Part shown: one piece after another, positions 20,852 to 32,485 of the stretch | Layout of the letters: each line of letters starts with the position of its first letter | How positions within the stretch are numbered: position 1 is the stretch's first letter | NCBI GenBank assembly: GCA_033439295.1 | Contig: JAVTLE010000014.1 | Coordinates: forward strand, 2,232,001 to 2,296,000 | Reading direction: 5' to 3' | Source of the DNA: Deuterostichococcus epilithicus | Lineage: Eukaryota > Chlorophyta > Trebouxiophyceae > Prasiolales > Stichococcaceae | Length of the DNA: 64,000 nucleotides | Notes under the pieces: generated by a model | What the model was told of the DNA's origin: nothing | Databases searched by the model: none | Seen by the model: only the letters and a program-made list of their open reading frames with translations | Made by a program: the position numbers and the translations under genes

Positions 20852-22056
20852 GGGAAGCAGTGGCGGCAGATGCTGTGGCGAACGCACGTTTCCACGCTAT
20901 GTCTGGCATGCTATCTAGCATACTATACCCAACCTGTTGCGGTGACGACCGGGCTGGAACACAAGCTTTGCATCAGCTGTGCAGAAATCGGCGCAGTTCT
21001 GTGACGGTGCTGAAAGTTGGCGAAACGGCGCAGCTGCACAGATTGTGCGCCCGGCCTCGTCAACGCAGGCCGCGCCCAATTATTTCATTATCAACATCGA
21101 CCACACCTGAGTCGAATCCGAGTTAAGGTTGGTGCGACAGTTACACTACGCTACGCTACAGTACAGTCCCTACAGTCCAAATGTATTGAATTCTGAGAGA
21201 CCCGTGAAATCCTGGTGTATTGTGTTTACATTAGTGCAAACCCCTACAGCAGTGGCAAACCCCTACAATAGGGGCAAACCCCTAGTGTATTCCCCTGCTG
21301 CCTTGGGGCCTGAAAATCGCCTGACCCCCCGCTTTAAAGCCTAATTTTCAGCAAACACCAGCATCATGTGTAACAGAGCAGTAGTCTTAGTCGCTTTGTG
21401 ACGTGCGCACAGCCCTGCCCGCGTCTGGCAGCAGTTTGCCGACTCTGCCCCCGTCATTAAAGGGTTTAGAGGAGCTGGGCTTTGGGCCCCTTGGAGCAGG
21501 GATTACGTTACTGTGTCATCCCCCGCCAGAGATTTGACAAACAGCAGCTACATTGCAGGAATTCGGTTGCTGCACCGCTTCTGATGCGACCTTCGAGTGT
21601 AAGAGGGCTGCCTGACACTTTGTATGCAGTCCCAAACTCGTGCCCTTCGCTTGCAGTGCGATTTCCGGCCACTGCCGCCACCGAATTTTGAACTGTATTC
21701 TGCTGCGGCTGATTTAGGCTACATTAAGGACGTTTCAGAGTACGTTAGACATGATGTATTGTATTGTCAGTTTTGTCACTGTATTTTGGCGACATAACAC
21801 ACTAGGCACCAACCTTGATCCGAGTTGCCCCTCCCTGGGTGCTACTGCCCTGTAGTGAACCAGGACCGGCTTCCTACCGCCAAGAGATGCTTCCAGTGAC
21901 CACCCAGCGATCAGGGAGGCGCTTTGCAGTTCACGAAAGTCTCGAATCCGCGAAAGGCAGCCGGTTATCAAGCTGCGGCGGAGGCACGTTCCGTTTCAGA
22001 GCGGTCTTCACAATCACAAAGCCGTCCTAAAACATCTGATCAAATTAAGAAAAACG
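20852..22056. other. Gene-free 1.2 kb between CTU1 and PQBP1
   Basis: No exon with family similarity or phase-consistent splicing is visible on either strand. At 21235-21284 there are three copies of GCAAACCCCTA with about 19 bp spacing, the last next to GGGG, so it can form a small hairpin. The rest is unremarkable, somewhat AT-richer DNA. It probably contains the CTU1 terminator and the PQBP1 promoter. Confidence 0.5.
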
Positions 22057-24955
22057 ATGGGTGACATTCAGCAGGCGCACTTGCCGCCACCTCCGTCGCG
22101 GCCTCCAGGTCCGCCTGGGCCGCCTCGTCCGCCGGGACCGCCTCCATCAAATCGCTTCGCCGCACCGCCGCGCCCCCCTGGCCCGCCTCCCCCCGGCCCA
22201 CCCGGCAGCAGCATGGCAAGCCAGCATGCCGAGCTGGACGCTGCGGCTCGGCAGGCGGTCCTGCACGAGCAGGAGGCTGCCACGCGCGAGGCGCTCGCCC
22301 GCAGCAACGACCGCAAGCGGTCCTTCGATGACGCGGCAGGCAGCGGGCAGGCAGGCAGCTCAGAGGACTACAAGGTGGCTTCATGCGTCAGCTTGACGTG
22401 GTCGCCCTGTTTTGGGCACTGAGCGAAGCGTCTGAGTGCCCATCCGCGAAGCAGTGTAAAAGGGCCCGGCGCTCACTCAAGCATCTGGCCTGACAAGCTG
22501 CTTGTCCATGTGCCGGTAGCAGACCCAGCGTTGCGCCATGTACCACAGGAGCGGCTGCTGAAGATGACGTCAGAGGCGCGGCAAGGCTTCGGACAGCGCG
22601 CGTCAGAGCAGCAGCAACACCAACACGAGCGCGGCGCTGGGGACTGGACCGGCTACCAGCCGCAGAGCGCGGTGCTCGCCAGCATCGCTGCACGCAACAC
22701 TCAGCCGCCAGGGCCTCCTTCGCAGCCGCAGCTGCCGCGGCCGCCTGGCCCACCCTCTGGACCGCAGCAGCCGCTGCAGCAGCCCACCGCGCAGCTGGCT
22801 GCCGGCGCCTCAATGGCTGACGGGGGTCGGGCGACTGCGGTTGAGATTGCGGCCGACGTTCCCCCAGCACGGCCGCCTGCTCCGGCTGCGACTCCCGCGC
22901 AGCCAGCTATCGACGTCGCTGCCGCTATCTCGCCAGGCGAGGGGGCTGTCACGAATGGCGATGCCGGCGCAGCTCCCAAGCTGCGCGCTGTGCACAGGCC
23001 ATCCTACTTCGCGAAGCCGGTGCTCAACGAGGCCGCACAGCAGGCAGCAGCAGGTTTGGACCTGCCATGGGCTGCTGCGAGGCTCTCCCACATGTCATGC
23101 AGATGCGGCCTCCTGGCATCGACCCGAGCATTGCACTGCGCTTGCTTCCCAGGAGTTGCTTGGAACTCTGTCTGTTGAGTCGCTTCTGTTGTTGAGCATC
23201 TAGTGCGGGAAGTCAGCCAGACCGGCTGACTGATGGGCAATGCTCGTGCTGACAACAGACTCTGCGGCGGCTGCTGGCCCCGCTGCCGGCAAGAAGGCGC
23301 TGCCGCCGGCTCTGCTGAAGCGCCTGCAGGCCAGAGGCATTGCGGCCGCGGCTGCCAGCGAGGGCGGCGACGCTGCTCTGCCAGCACCCACGGCGCAGCC
23401 AACCGCGCAGGCGCAGCCCGCCGCCAGCGTGAATGCTGCTCCTGCGCCAGCGCCCCTTGCCGCCGCTGGACCTCAAGGCACTTTTCCGCGCGCACCTGCT
23501 GAAGTTGTCCCTCGCTGATACACTCCTCCACATTGTCGCCAGCATGTTGCTGTCATTGATACGTGACCTCTGGCCGGCTTGTGCCTCTTGGCTGTGACGA
23601 CTCCTGCTGGTGCCGAAACAGGCGGTCTGCCACTGGGCTGGGCGGCCGCGCTGGACACGAGGTACAACACGACGTACTTCTTCAATGCGGCCACCGGCGA
23701 GCGCTTGTGGCAGCGTCCGGCGCTGCAGGCTGCAGCCCCGCTGCCTGTCGGCTGGGCGGAGGGCACCGACCCGCGCTCCGGCATTGCCTATTACTACAAC
23801 ACGGGTACTGGCGTCCGCCAGTGGCAGCGCCCCGGAGGTGTGCTTGCTGCTTGCAACCATGCAGCTCCGATGCAGAAACCTGCATTCTCTGCAGCATATG
23901 GGACGCGCCGCCGGGAAGACTGGTCTCCAGCCACCTCCTTCCCTGGCTGTGTCGACATCCACCTGATCAGGATGCTTGCTGCCTGAGCGCAGGCAGCGGT
24001 GCGGCAGCAGCAGTTGCCACCCCCCAGCCCGCGGCGGATGCTCCATTCCAGCCATCTGCCACCTTCATCGGTGCACGTCCGAACTACTTCTTCGCCATGG
24101 GCGACCATGGGCTGGGCTACTACAAGGACGGTCCCCTCGTGAGTGCCTGCGGCCTGACCGCTGGAATTGCATCGCCTCCTTGCTCTTACCGCAGCGGTGC
24201 TTGCAGTGTGTGCTTGCGAGTGCACTCGCGACAATGAACAAGCCTTTTTTGGTGGAATGCCACCGCACTTGACTCACAGCGTTCATCCTGACTGCTGCAG
24301 GAACAGCGCATGGCGGAGGCAGGCGAGAGGAGCCGCGTGGCCGACGCTGCCGCTGCATCCGCCACGGCTGCGGCAACAGCAGCTGCGGCGCCCGAGTTTG
24401 ACTCCCAAGGCGGCAAGGGCATGAACAGGCTGGAGAGGGTGCAAGCGGAGCAGGCGGCTAGGCACCGCAGCCGCGCGGCCGCTCGCTCGCGTGACGAGGT
24501 CGATCCCATGGACCCGGTGAGGAGCACAAGCACACATGCTGGAGGTTTCCATCTACAGAACCCGCCTGCTCCTGACCGCAGAAGCATCGAAATTTATCAT
24601 GAACACAGCGCCGGAGAATTGGTCGCCTCGGCGAGTGTGCACGCAGTGCCAACTGTGAACGCTGTCTAGATGTTAACTGCAACATGCTTGCATCGACATC
24701 TGGCGGGTTATTCAGCATCCTGGCTGACCTCAAGCTGTCCCTGTCTGCCTCGTGCAGTCTGCCTACTCAGACGCGCCGCGGGGTGGCTGGACCAGCGGAC
24801 TGGAAGGCTTCCAGCCCACAGCAGCGGACACGACAGCCTCTGGGCCACTGTTCCAGTCGAGGCCATACCCGTCGCCAGGCTCGGTGCTGCGCCAGAACCA
24901 AAAGGCGGTTGGCGGCTCGGCGGACGGCGGCAGCATCGGGCCCACTGGCATGTAA
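22057..24955 (+). CDS. PQBP1: PQBP1-like WW-domain splicing factor
   Basis: Exons 22057-22374, 22549-23053, 23259-23477, 23622-23837, 23993-24138, 24301-24516, 24758-24955; in phase, about 605 residues. The N-terminus is a PPGPP-rich repeat. Exon 3 holds [14 protein letters not shown]. Exon 4 encodes two WW domains ([19 protein letters not shown] and [19 protein letters not shown], each ending QWQRP or LWQRP). Exon 5 has [17 protein letters not shown]. The C-terminus has [18 protein letters not shown] and [17 protein letters not shown] (from about residue 569), the PQBP1 segment that binds the U5 15-kDa protein (DIM1). It is therefore a spliceosome-associated factor in the nucleus. The third intron appears to use a GC donor (AAG|GCACTT), because the WW exon needs phase 1 and no GT donor in that phase is available. 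Confidence 0.92.
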
Positions 24956-25475
24956 ACTCATTTGCAGGCTGCACCAGCATTTGCCTCGTGCAACAGCTCG
25001 CCGAGGGTACGGCGATGCGTCGCTGGCGTAAACTGAAGTGGTGTGAGCCATGATGTGGCGCTTGACTTTGGAGCGACCACGACTCCACAATGGTGCAAGT
25101 GCACGAAGCTGGAGGGGTCCCTGATACAAGTATAGCATGGAATTGCCGAGCGTGGATGTGTCCACCCTACAGACTTGCAGGTTGCAGGCTGCAACTTGCT
25201 GCAACTGAAGATGGGAAGAAATACTTAATGGGCATCACGCTTGTTTGAGCTTGCTTCAGAGGGGACCAGTCGAAAGGGAAGCCAAGGCTAGCCCTCAGCC
25301 CTGCCGATGGCGTAGTTGCACATTGCCTAGTTTCTAGAGAGCGTACACTTCTCGCAGCTAAGACCTACATGCAAGGGCGCAACGTTCTGTGCGCATGGCC
25401 AGGTGTTTCTCAGGCGTATAGAAAGTCAACTTGCGCGAGAAACACATTCGCAGCTGGCTGTTCGACGGCTGCAAC
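24956..25475. other. Intergenic, PQBP1 3' to TatB-like 5'
   Basis: About 520 bp with no feature recognised. An in-frame TAG about 50 bp upstream of the TatB ATG argues against an N-terminal extension in the same exon. An upstream leader exon cannot be excluded. Confidence 0.4.
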
Positions 25476-26101
25476 ATGTTCTTCGGCATGAGCTACGGCG
25501 AGGTATTCGTCATCGTCGGCGTCGGAGCTACAGTTCTAGGTAAACGTGCGCATGGATGCCGTCCTGTGGGCGCACACTGCCCGCAAGGCTGACCACAGGC
25601 TTCACACGATGTGCCTGGACGCAGGCCGAAAAGACATCGTGTCTGCTGCCAGCATCATTGGCCGCATGACTGGCAGGGCGGTAGGCTATGTGTCCACCGC
25701 CAGGAATCGGTTTTCCGCATTCACAGAGAGTGCCGAGCTCGCAAAGGTGGGCGCCATGAGCGCACAGCATGTGATGTAAACAAAATCTCGAAGTTCAGAT
25801 ACGAACGTCGATGCAATGCGTTTCTAAGATGCTGTCGTGCCTGGCACAGCTGCACAAAGACGTGCAAGGAACCATGGCGCAGCTGGAAAGCATCAGGGAG
25901 GAGCTGCGCCGTGGTGTGGTGCCCCGCAGCACCTACAGCAGGTGTGACTGCAGCGTGACACCCTGCGCATGACCGTGCTGTGCAGATTCTTCGATGTTGA
26001 GATGCATGTCGCTCACGCCAACGTGCCTGTCAATTTGCGACCGCAATTTATTGCTGAGAAACAGGATGGCGTACGCGGTGCATTCAGCGGCAGAGTCTGC
26101 G

Positions 26102-26139
<38 letters not shown>

Positions 26140-26899
26140 GCAAGCAGAGGTGGGGGCGACATCCACCCAGACGGAGGAGTCCTCGGTACCAGCTGCCAGC
26201 GCAGAGGCGGCCGCGGACCAGTCGTCGCAGCTTGCGTTGCCGCAAGGGCAGCCAGCGTTGGCGACCTCGCAGGTTGGCAAGGCGACAGCCTTCCCGGCGC
26301 TCAGCAGCATTCACTTTGCCACAGCAGCAGCTGGCTCCGTCGAGACGGCAGGCTTGGTAGGCGATCAGTCGTTCGACTCAGCCGCGTATGCAGCGTACCA
26401 ATCGATGTTTGACGTGCCTGGCGGACGGCACGCACCGACTCTGACGCGGCACCGCGCAGCCGCCGACGCCTGTATGCAGGAGCAGACAGCGCCAGCAGCA
26501 GCAAAGGGACAGCCAGGGCCCGGCGCAGCAGCAGTGCATGTACCGCAGTGGCAGCCAGCACCAACGGCGCATGTTACATCACCATCGGTCAGCTCCACCC
26601 AAGGCAAGTTCTGTTGCTGTGCATCAGGCTCGGCCCCTGCAGAACCACTGCGCTGTGTGTAGGGACGATGGCAGCATGCTGTAGAGATGACGCTGCCACG
26701 AACGGCAGGTCTCCATGAGCGCGCCGAGTCATACACTACTGCAGGTGAGGCGGCGCCCCGGCCAGCCATGGACGCGGCTCTGAGCCAGGAAATGGTATGC
26801 AGCTTCAAAAATTTCCTGCAGACGCCAGAGGCGCAGCAGGCGCTCCGGCAGGCCCTGTGTGCTGCTGCAACTGCCGACCCGCCGCCAGCAGCAGGCTGA
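25476..26899 (+). CDS. Mitochondrial TatB-like protein with long Q-rich extension
   Basis: Exons 25476-25539, 25625-25746, 25850-25941, 26065-26603, 26745-26899; in phase, 323 residues. Residues 1-22 (MFFGMSYGEVFVIVGVGATV) form a TatA/B-type membrane helix. It is followed by the G-R-K-D hinge (bacterial G-P-K-D) and the amphipathic helix IGRMTGRAVGYVSTARNRF. Next comes LHKDVQGTMAQLESIREEL, closely matching the plant mitochondrial TatB-like protein, which ends about here at roughly 100 residues. Here about 220 more residues follow: a CAG-encoded run of 14 Gln/His-type residues and low-complexity Ala/Gln/Pro sequence. TatB with TatC exports folded proteins such as the Rieske subunit. The intron after exon 4 has a perfect GC donor (AAG|GCAAGT). 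The start lacks a classic presequence, as in plant homologues. Confidence 0.85.
26101..26143 (+). repeat. CAG trinucleotide repeat (polyQ) in the TatB-like gene
   Basis: About fourteen CAG codons with one CAA interruption, in frame with exon 4 of the TatB-like gene. It encodes a glutamine run, so its length may vary between strains. Confidence 0.95.
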
Positions 26900-27271
26900 C
26901 CATTCCGCGGTCAGCATGCGACCATTCGAAAGGACTGCCAGCATCGTGCGGGCCGGACGACAAACCCAGGCGCCTCAGGTGTGCTGCCGAACCGAACTTT
27001 GCACATAGGTTGCTCCTGGTTCGTCATGTGCATGTGTGACGACCTGCTGATTTGTTTCGTGCTCACAGACTTGCTCACAGGCCTGACGACCACACAGGTG
27101 CAAAGACCTTCAGAAGGAAATGTGCCACTCTTTCTGCAGGCTGTTGTCATCCTTCTTCAATCGTGGGCACATGAATGGTGCTGGCAGAGGGCACACGTGG
27201 GTGTGAAGTCGCATCGCCCCTTGCGCTCTGCCGCTTCCCGGCGTACGTCCGTAGATGGTCTTGTGCCTCCT
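26900..27271. other. Convergent intergenic region, TatB-like / kinase
   Basis: About 370 bp between two genes that converge. It should hold both transcript ends. I see no recognisable element. Confidence 0.35.
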
Positions 27272-28926
27272 TCAGGACTCCTCTGCCGCATTGCCCCTGT
27301 GAGGTGAACGGAAACCACTGCTGAAGGCGGCAGGAGTAGGGGTTTTACAAAAGGCTGCTGAGTGATAGGTAGTGACAGATTCGTGAAACGTCAGGTATGA
27401 AATGTCAAGGGTTCGTCTTCCAAAGCCCACCATCAGCCAGGGGTGTGCCAGGGCTTGCTCGGCTGTAAGTCGTTTGGACGGCTCAACAATCAGCAGGCGC
27501 GCCTGCACAGCATGCCAACAGCGGAGGAAGCGCAGCATCTCGTTGAACGTGCATATTGCAGCATTGAAGATGCATATCGAAGAACTTACCACCAGGTCCT
27601 TGGCAGACACAGATATGCTGTCCCAGATGGGATCGTCGGCGTCGTATCTGCCGCTTTTGATCTTGCGGAACAGCACCGCATCTACATCATCATCTGCAAA
27701 GGCACGGCAGGTGCTAGCACTGGCTCTGGCCTTAGCAGCTGCATGCTGACATCAGAGTACACGACATGTGATGTGTTTAATACAAGCCGTGCGGCACTGC
27801 CCACCAAAGGGCGAGTAGCCGGACAGCAAGATGAAGAGGATGACGCCAACACTCCACATGTCGCATGCCAAACTATACTGCTCGGCGACGCCATTGCTCA
27901 TTTCCAGAATCTCTGGCGCCACGTATTGCGGCGAGCCGCACATGGTTGAAAGCACGTCGTTTAGTGCAAAGTTCTTGGACAGCCCGAAGTCGGCAATCTT
28001 GATCGGCGCATCGCAGCTGCTGTTTAGCAGCAGTATGTTTTCCAGCTTCAGGTCACGGTGCACGATGCCTGCAACACAGCACAGGCATTTGGATCCTTGT
28101 CTCCCGTTGATCTAAATTTGGACCGCGGGGTCATGCCAACGACCTGTTTCCACCTTTCTCGTGCAAGTATGCCACGCCGTCAATGATTTGGTGTATCAGG
28201 TTGGCAGCGTCCTGCTCAGAGTAGTTGCCCTGTGCCGTCACCCTGTGGGTGGCAATTTCAAGATTGTGACAAACGCAGGTGCAGTTGCAGACAGTCCCCT
28301 CATCAGCTCGGAACTGATTTTGCACCTGTCCAGCAGCTCGCCTCCCGAGACGAGCTCGGTTACGATGAAGACACGCTTGTCGGTCTCATAAATGGCGTGC
28401 AGCTTGATGCAATTCGGATGATCGACCTGCGTGACGTGAGTGGACTGGTCATTGATGTTGAGCACACCGAGCAGCGAAGCAGGCTGAGGGTTGCTGGAAC
28501 GCCATGGCGCACCACTTTCAAAATGCCAGTTTCGCGTTCGAGACTGGCGTCTCCACGCTGGTAGCGTGACCTCTCAACAACCTGCAGCAGCGGCTCGTCG
28601 ATCAGTACGCTGCTCATCTAGCGCTGTTCATGCACAAGGGATGGTGCAGCCGGCCTGATTTCCGCCGTGCAGTGACAGACCTTGATGGCTACAGGCATGC
28701 CGAGTTTCTTGTCTCTACCGCGTTTCACGACAGAGAATCCTGTGCAAACACAGCATCCACTGGCACAGACCGGCACCGCCGAGTTACAATCATGCGTTGA
28801 TGGTAGACTTGATGCACTAAAAACAAAGCGTGTGTGCCCCCGCAGCTGGACAGACATCTGTGCCGGGCACTCACCACCGACGCCCAGCGTCTCTCCGACT
28901 TCGTATCGGTCCAAAACCTGCTGCAT
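27272..28926 (-). CDS. CaMK-type Ser/Thr protein kinase, catalytic domain only
   Basis: Eight exons on the minus strand: 28926-28875, 28739-28681, 28581-28513, 28426-28326, 28242-28154, 28068-27805, 27693-27590, 27502-27272; in phase, 322 residues. Kinase subdomains in order: glycine loop GETLGVGGFSVV (11-22), VAIK with Lys37, ERETGILKV, HPNCIKLHAIYE, ELVSGGELLDR, IVHRDLKLEN, IADFGLSK, GSPQYVAPEIL, DMWSVGVILFILLSGYSPF and the closing RLTAEQALAHPWLM. The HRDLKLEN and CGSPQYVAPEIL forms place it in the CAMK group near CDPK/CaMK kinases. No EF hands or clear autoinhibitory helix follow. The last about 50 residues are unique, and read-through to the stop at 27272 is assumed. The substrate is unknown. 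All catalytic residues are present. Confidence 0.92.
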
Positions 28927-29718
28927 CGTGGCTGCAGCAGTTCGAAGAGGACCGATTAGCCTGAGGCCTGCTTGACATCATGGCGCCAGTGCATCTGACA
29001 GATCGGCGTTCACGTCACTCGACCCACAATGCACTATGAAAGAGAGGGTTTCACGGTTTTAGTTGGCAGATCAGCATCGCATACAGACGGTCCACCGTCC
29101 ACAACATCATTTGAAACACAGGTCCGATCGTGGCTCTGCCCACCTTGCCGATGGACTGCCATAGGCGCGTCTTCCATTTCAGACGTTCTCGAGGGCCTGA
29201 ATCGAAGCGACTTTTCCCTTTAGCGCTCGCCCAGCACTGTCGACGAGGCCTGAGCAGGGACGAGTAGGACCGAGATTCATGTCAGATCATGATGCGGCCG
29301 CTTGCAGCTTGGTTCGTGCCACCCATTTTGAATTTGAACAGACCATCAGGTAGTGTGCCTCTATCACATGTTAGCCTTCGATGCCAATCCGATCGCGCGC
29401 ATGGCTCGCAGGGACAATGCCAAGGGGAATGCGGGAGTCTTGGCAATACCGAGACAGCTGGGACTGCCCGTCTGTTCCCCAGGGCAGGTTTTACGAAGTA
29501 TGGGGGGCTGCTCTTTGAGCGTTCTGCCGAAGCGTTCTGCATCTACCAGGCAATCAACACAGACTTTCAGCTAGTAGGCACCATTTGCGCAAGGGCCTCT
29601 GTGCGCAACAGCTCGACAATATCGCACGTGTCAGTGGCCAGTGTTGCAAGCGCGTTCGACAGCCGTTGCCGAGCCGAGTCTACAGAGCACTGCAAAGCCA
29701 GCGTGAACGCAGGTTCAA
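28927..29718. promoter_or_regulatory. Divergent intergenic region, kinase / BuGZ
   Basis: About 790 bp between two genes that start away from each other. No ORF in it shows family similarity. It presumably carries both promoters. I see no clear TATA box. Confidence 0.4.
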
Positions 29719-31977
29719 ATGGTGCGCAAGCGCAAGTCAGCCGCCAAGGAGAAGCCTGTCATCTTCTGCTTCTACTGCGACCGCGTTTTCCAAGACGAGA
29801 CCACCCTGATCCTGCACCAGAAAGGTGCTGCCTGATGGACATCCCCATTTGCCTGCTCGGCTGAGCGAGCTGCCAAGAGAGTCGGACACGACACACCTGT
29901 GGTCGAGGCCTCGCCTTGGGAGGTGCACCCAGTTCGCCGTAGTGCCGGCGCGGATCGAGCGTCACTGCTGAGTGAGGCCAAATCTGACGGCATTGCTTGC
30001 AGGCAAGCATTGAAGGCAATACCAATTGCTCCTTGTGTTCGCAGGCAAGCACTGGAAATGCAGCGAGTGCAACAAGAAGCTCCACTCGGCGAATGGCATG
30101 AGCATCCACTTGTACCAGGTGCACAAGGTATCTGTGACAGCGTAAGTTTCCCGGGCCCCGCTCACGTGCGTTGCCATCCCTGCTGCGTTTGACAAACTAC
30201 CCTTTCTGTGTGCCAGTCCGGCGCCCATTGCTGGCACATGGAATTGGCAACACTGCGGCGGTATTGTGGCTTGCAGGGTGCCAAATGCGAAGCCGGATCG
30301 GGAATCCATGGACTGGGAGATCTTTGGCATGGCGGGTGTGCCGGACGGCATGAAACCTGGCGGCCCTGTCCCGGATGGTGCGCAAAGCTACTTTGTCACA
30401 GTGCCGCAGGTCATGACATGTTTTGCCACAAGCACAGCGGCTTGCTGCAGACCTTCCTCCAAACATCTATGTGTGTGAGTCGTCCTTCAGTTCGTGCCTG
30501 TCGCTGCAGAGGGCCGCAACGCAAAGTCGCAAAAGACGGGCGAGGGGCCGTCGGCGTCAGTGCAGCCGCCGCTGGGCGTCCCGCCCGGCAGCAACGGCAT
30601 GCTGCTGCCGCCTGGGCAGTATGGCATGCCGCCGCCGGGGTACCCCCACGTGCAGGGGCCGGCCCACCACCCGCCGCCCTACATGATGGCCCCGCCGTGC
30701 GCGCTGCACCCTCTATACTGATTGCTGCTGGGCAGCGGCAGGCAACCGCAGCTTGTGTGAAGTCACGACGTGATCGTTCCCGCTTCGTCATAAGAGTCCC
30801 CATGCCTGCATGCCTGTACCACAAGGTTCCAGTGCTTGGTCTCGGACACCATGCAACGACGGGCTTGCTTTCCAAACAGGATGGGCTATGGAATGCCGCC
30901 CTCGGCGTACGGCATACCCCCGCGGCCGCCCTTTGGCTTCCCGCCAGGCATGCCGCCCCCTGGCTTCATGCCGCCGCCACAGCAGTCTGCGCCGACGCAG
31001 CCCCCAGGCTCGCAGCCGCAGCAGCCGCAGCAGCTGCCAGCCCCGCCGCAGGCTCAACAGATGCAGCCGCCCGTCAGCGACGGCGGTCCGGGCCCGGCGC
31101 CTGGCGGCGGCCCTCCCGGCACCGGCGGCAGCGGCGGCCCTCCCGGCACNNGCGGNAGCGGCGGCCCTCCCGGCACCGGCGGCAGCGGCGGCCCGCTATT
31201 CCCCATCGCCACCGAGGCAAGCGCCGAGGTGCCACCAGCAGATGGCCCACCAGGTGAGATCCGTGAGAACTCTGCATTGTGCGGTTCAATCCCTGGGACT
31301 GTGCTTGGAGTGGCACAAGCGCTTCGGTGGCCACTCTTGTGACGTCCTGCACCCCTGTCGTTCCTCTTGCATACAGCACAAACTCCTCGGCACACATGGC
31401 TGTAGTTCAAATGTACAAAGGCACTGGCAACGGTCCGTGCTTGTGATGACATCAGGGTATGGAGCGCCGCTGCAGCAGCTGAGGGCGCATCCAAAGCAGG
31501 GCGGCGCTGGCCCGCCGCCTGCCCTGGCAGCTCTACCGCCCCCCGGGCCAGACCTGGCGCTCATCTGGAACGACGAGCAGTACAGCATGGTGCGTGTGGC
31601 GGTGCTTGTCTGGGCAATCCGTTGGGATGGTGCAGACAGCGTCCAGGCTCGCCAGTGCTGGGCATCTTTCAGACTTTGCAGTGGCGTCCTTGCAGGAGGA
31701 GAGGCGAGCGCAGCACATGCTGTCTCGTGGCGTTGCACCCTCACAACAGGCAAGTGGCGGTGCTGCTTGCAACCTGTACCTGCTGCAGCACCAAATCAGA
31801 CATGCGCTGCAGTCGTCTACGCCACAGGGTGTGCATCGCCGGTCAGATGACGAGCTCACAGATCATTGCCTCTGCAGGCCAGGCATGCACCGCTGCCGCA
31901 GCATAGTGGTCGCCTGTGACATGAGCGAGGTGAGCATTGCCCCTCCTCTGCACTCCACGAGGGTTGATGGCACCTAG
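29719..31977 (+). CDS. BuGZ/ZNF207/SUF4-type C2H2 zinc-finger protein
   Basis: Exons 29719-29824, 30045-30141, 30277-30377, 30510-30696, 30880-31253, 31456-31589, 31696-31977; in phase, about 426 residues. The N-terminus MVRKRKSAAKEKPVIFCFYC carries finger one (FCFYCDRVFQDETTLILHQ). Exon 2 has WKCSECNKKLHSANGMSIH, the second finger, running into VHKVSVTAVPNAK as in SUF4 and BuGZ. DWEIFGMAGVPDG is the next conserved block. The middle is Pro/Gly/Met-rich, with a GGSGGPPGT repeat containing three N bases at 31150-31156. The end has LIWNDEQYSM and EERRAQHML, matching the C-terminal GLEBS-region neighbour of BuGZ. Animal BuGZ binds BUB3 and microtubules, and plant SUF4 regulates transcription. Which applies here is open. 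A perfect GC donor (CAG|GCAAGT at 31750) could splice the tail, so the last about 75 residues are uncertain. Confidence 0.9.
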
Positions 31978-32485
31978 GTGCCAGGACCCACACTCGGCGT
32001 GCATGCTGCCCCAAAGGTTGTGCATGCGTGCAATTGGCTGGGATGAGTGAAACTCCAGCTGTTATGTGAAGCGCCGTCGATGTGGGTTGCAGGCCACCAT
32101 CTTTACAGACGCAATCGGATGGGAGTAGTAGACTCGGGCTTGCTGACTCCGGCCATACCTAGATGCAGATCTTATGGGAATGCGACGCGATTTTGCAAGC
32201 ATCCAGATGTGCTTGTCTGTCTGCCAGGCCATGCGAGCTTGTTCGTTGCGTGCAGGACGTTTGCCCGAACACTTCACACCGGTTATATCTCTACCTATCT
32301 AGGTAGTGCCGATCAAAGCCACATGAGCCTTGCACAAAGAGATATGGCTGCTGGCAGCTCGCTGAAAATTTGAGACAGCTCTGGGAGGCATCCCTTGCAC
32401 GACTGTGGGATGGATGCCCTGCCAGCCTGAACACAAAACAATGGAAGAACAGGCCAAAGCGACCTCTCGTTCCTTCTCTGCCGGC
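31978..32485. other. Convergent intergenic region, BuGZ / NOL
   Basis: About 510 bp between converging genes. Only transcript ends are expected, and no feature is seen. Confidence 0.35.

Noticed and set aside
21118-21990. Two CGAATCC strings that look like tRNA T-loops
   Set aside because: No paired stems or other tRNA arms surround either one.
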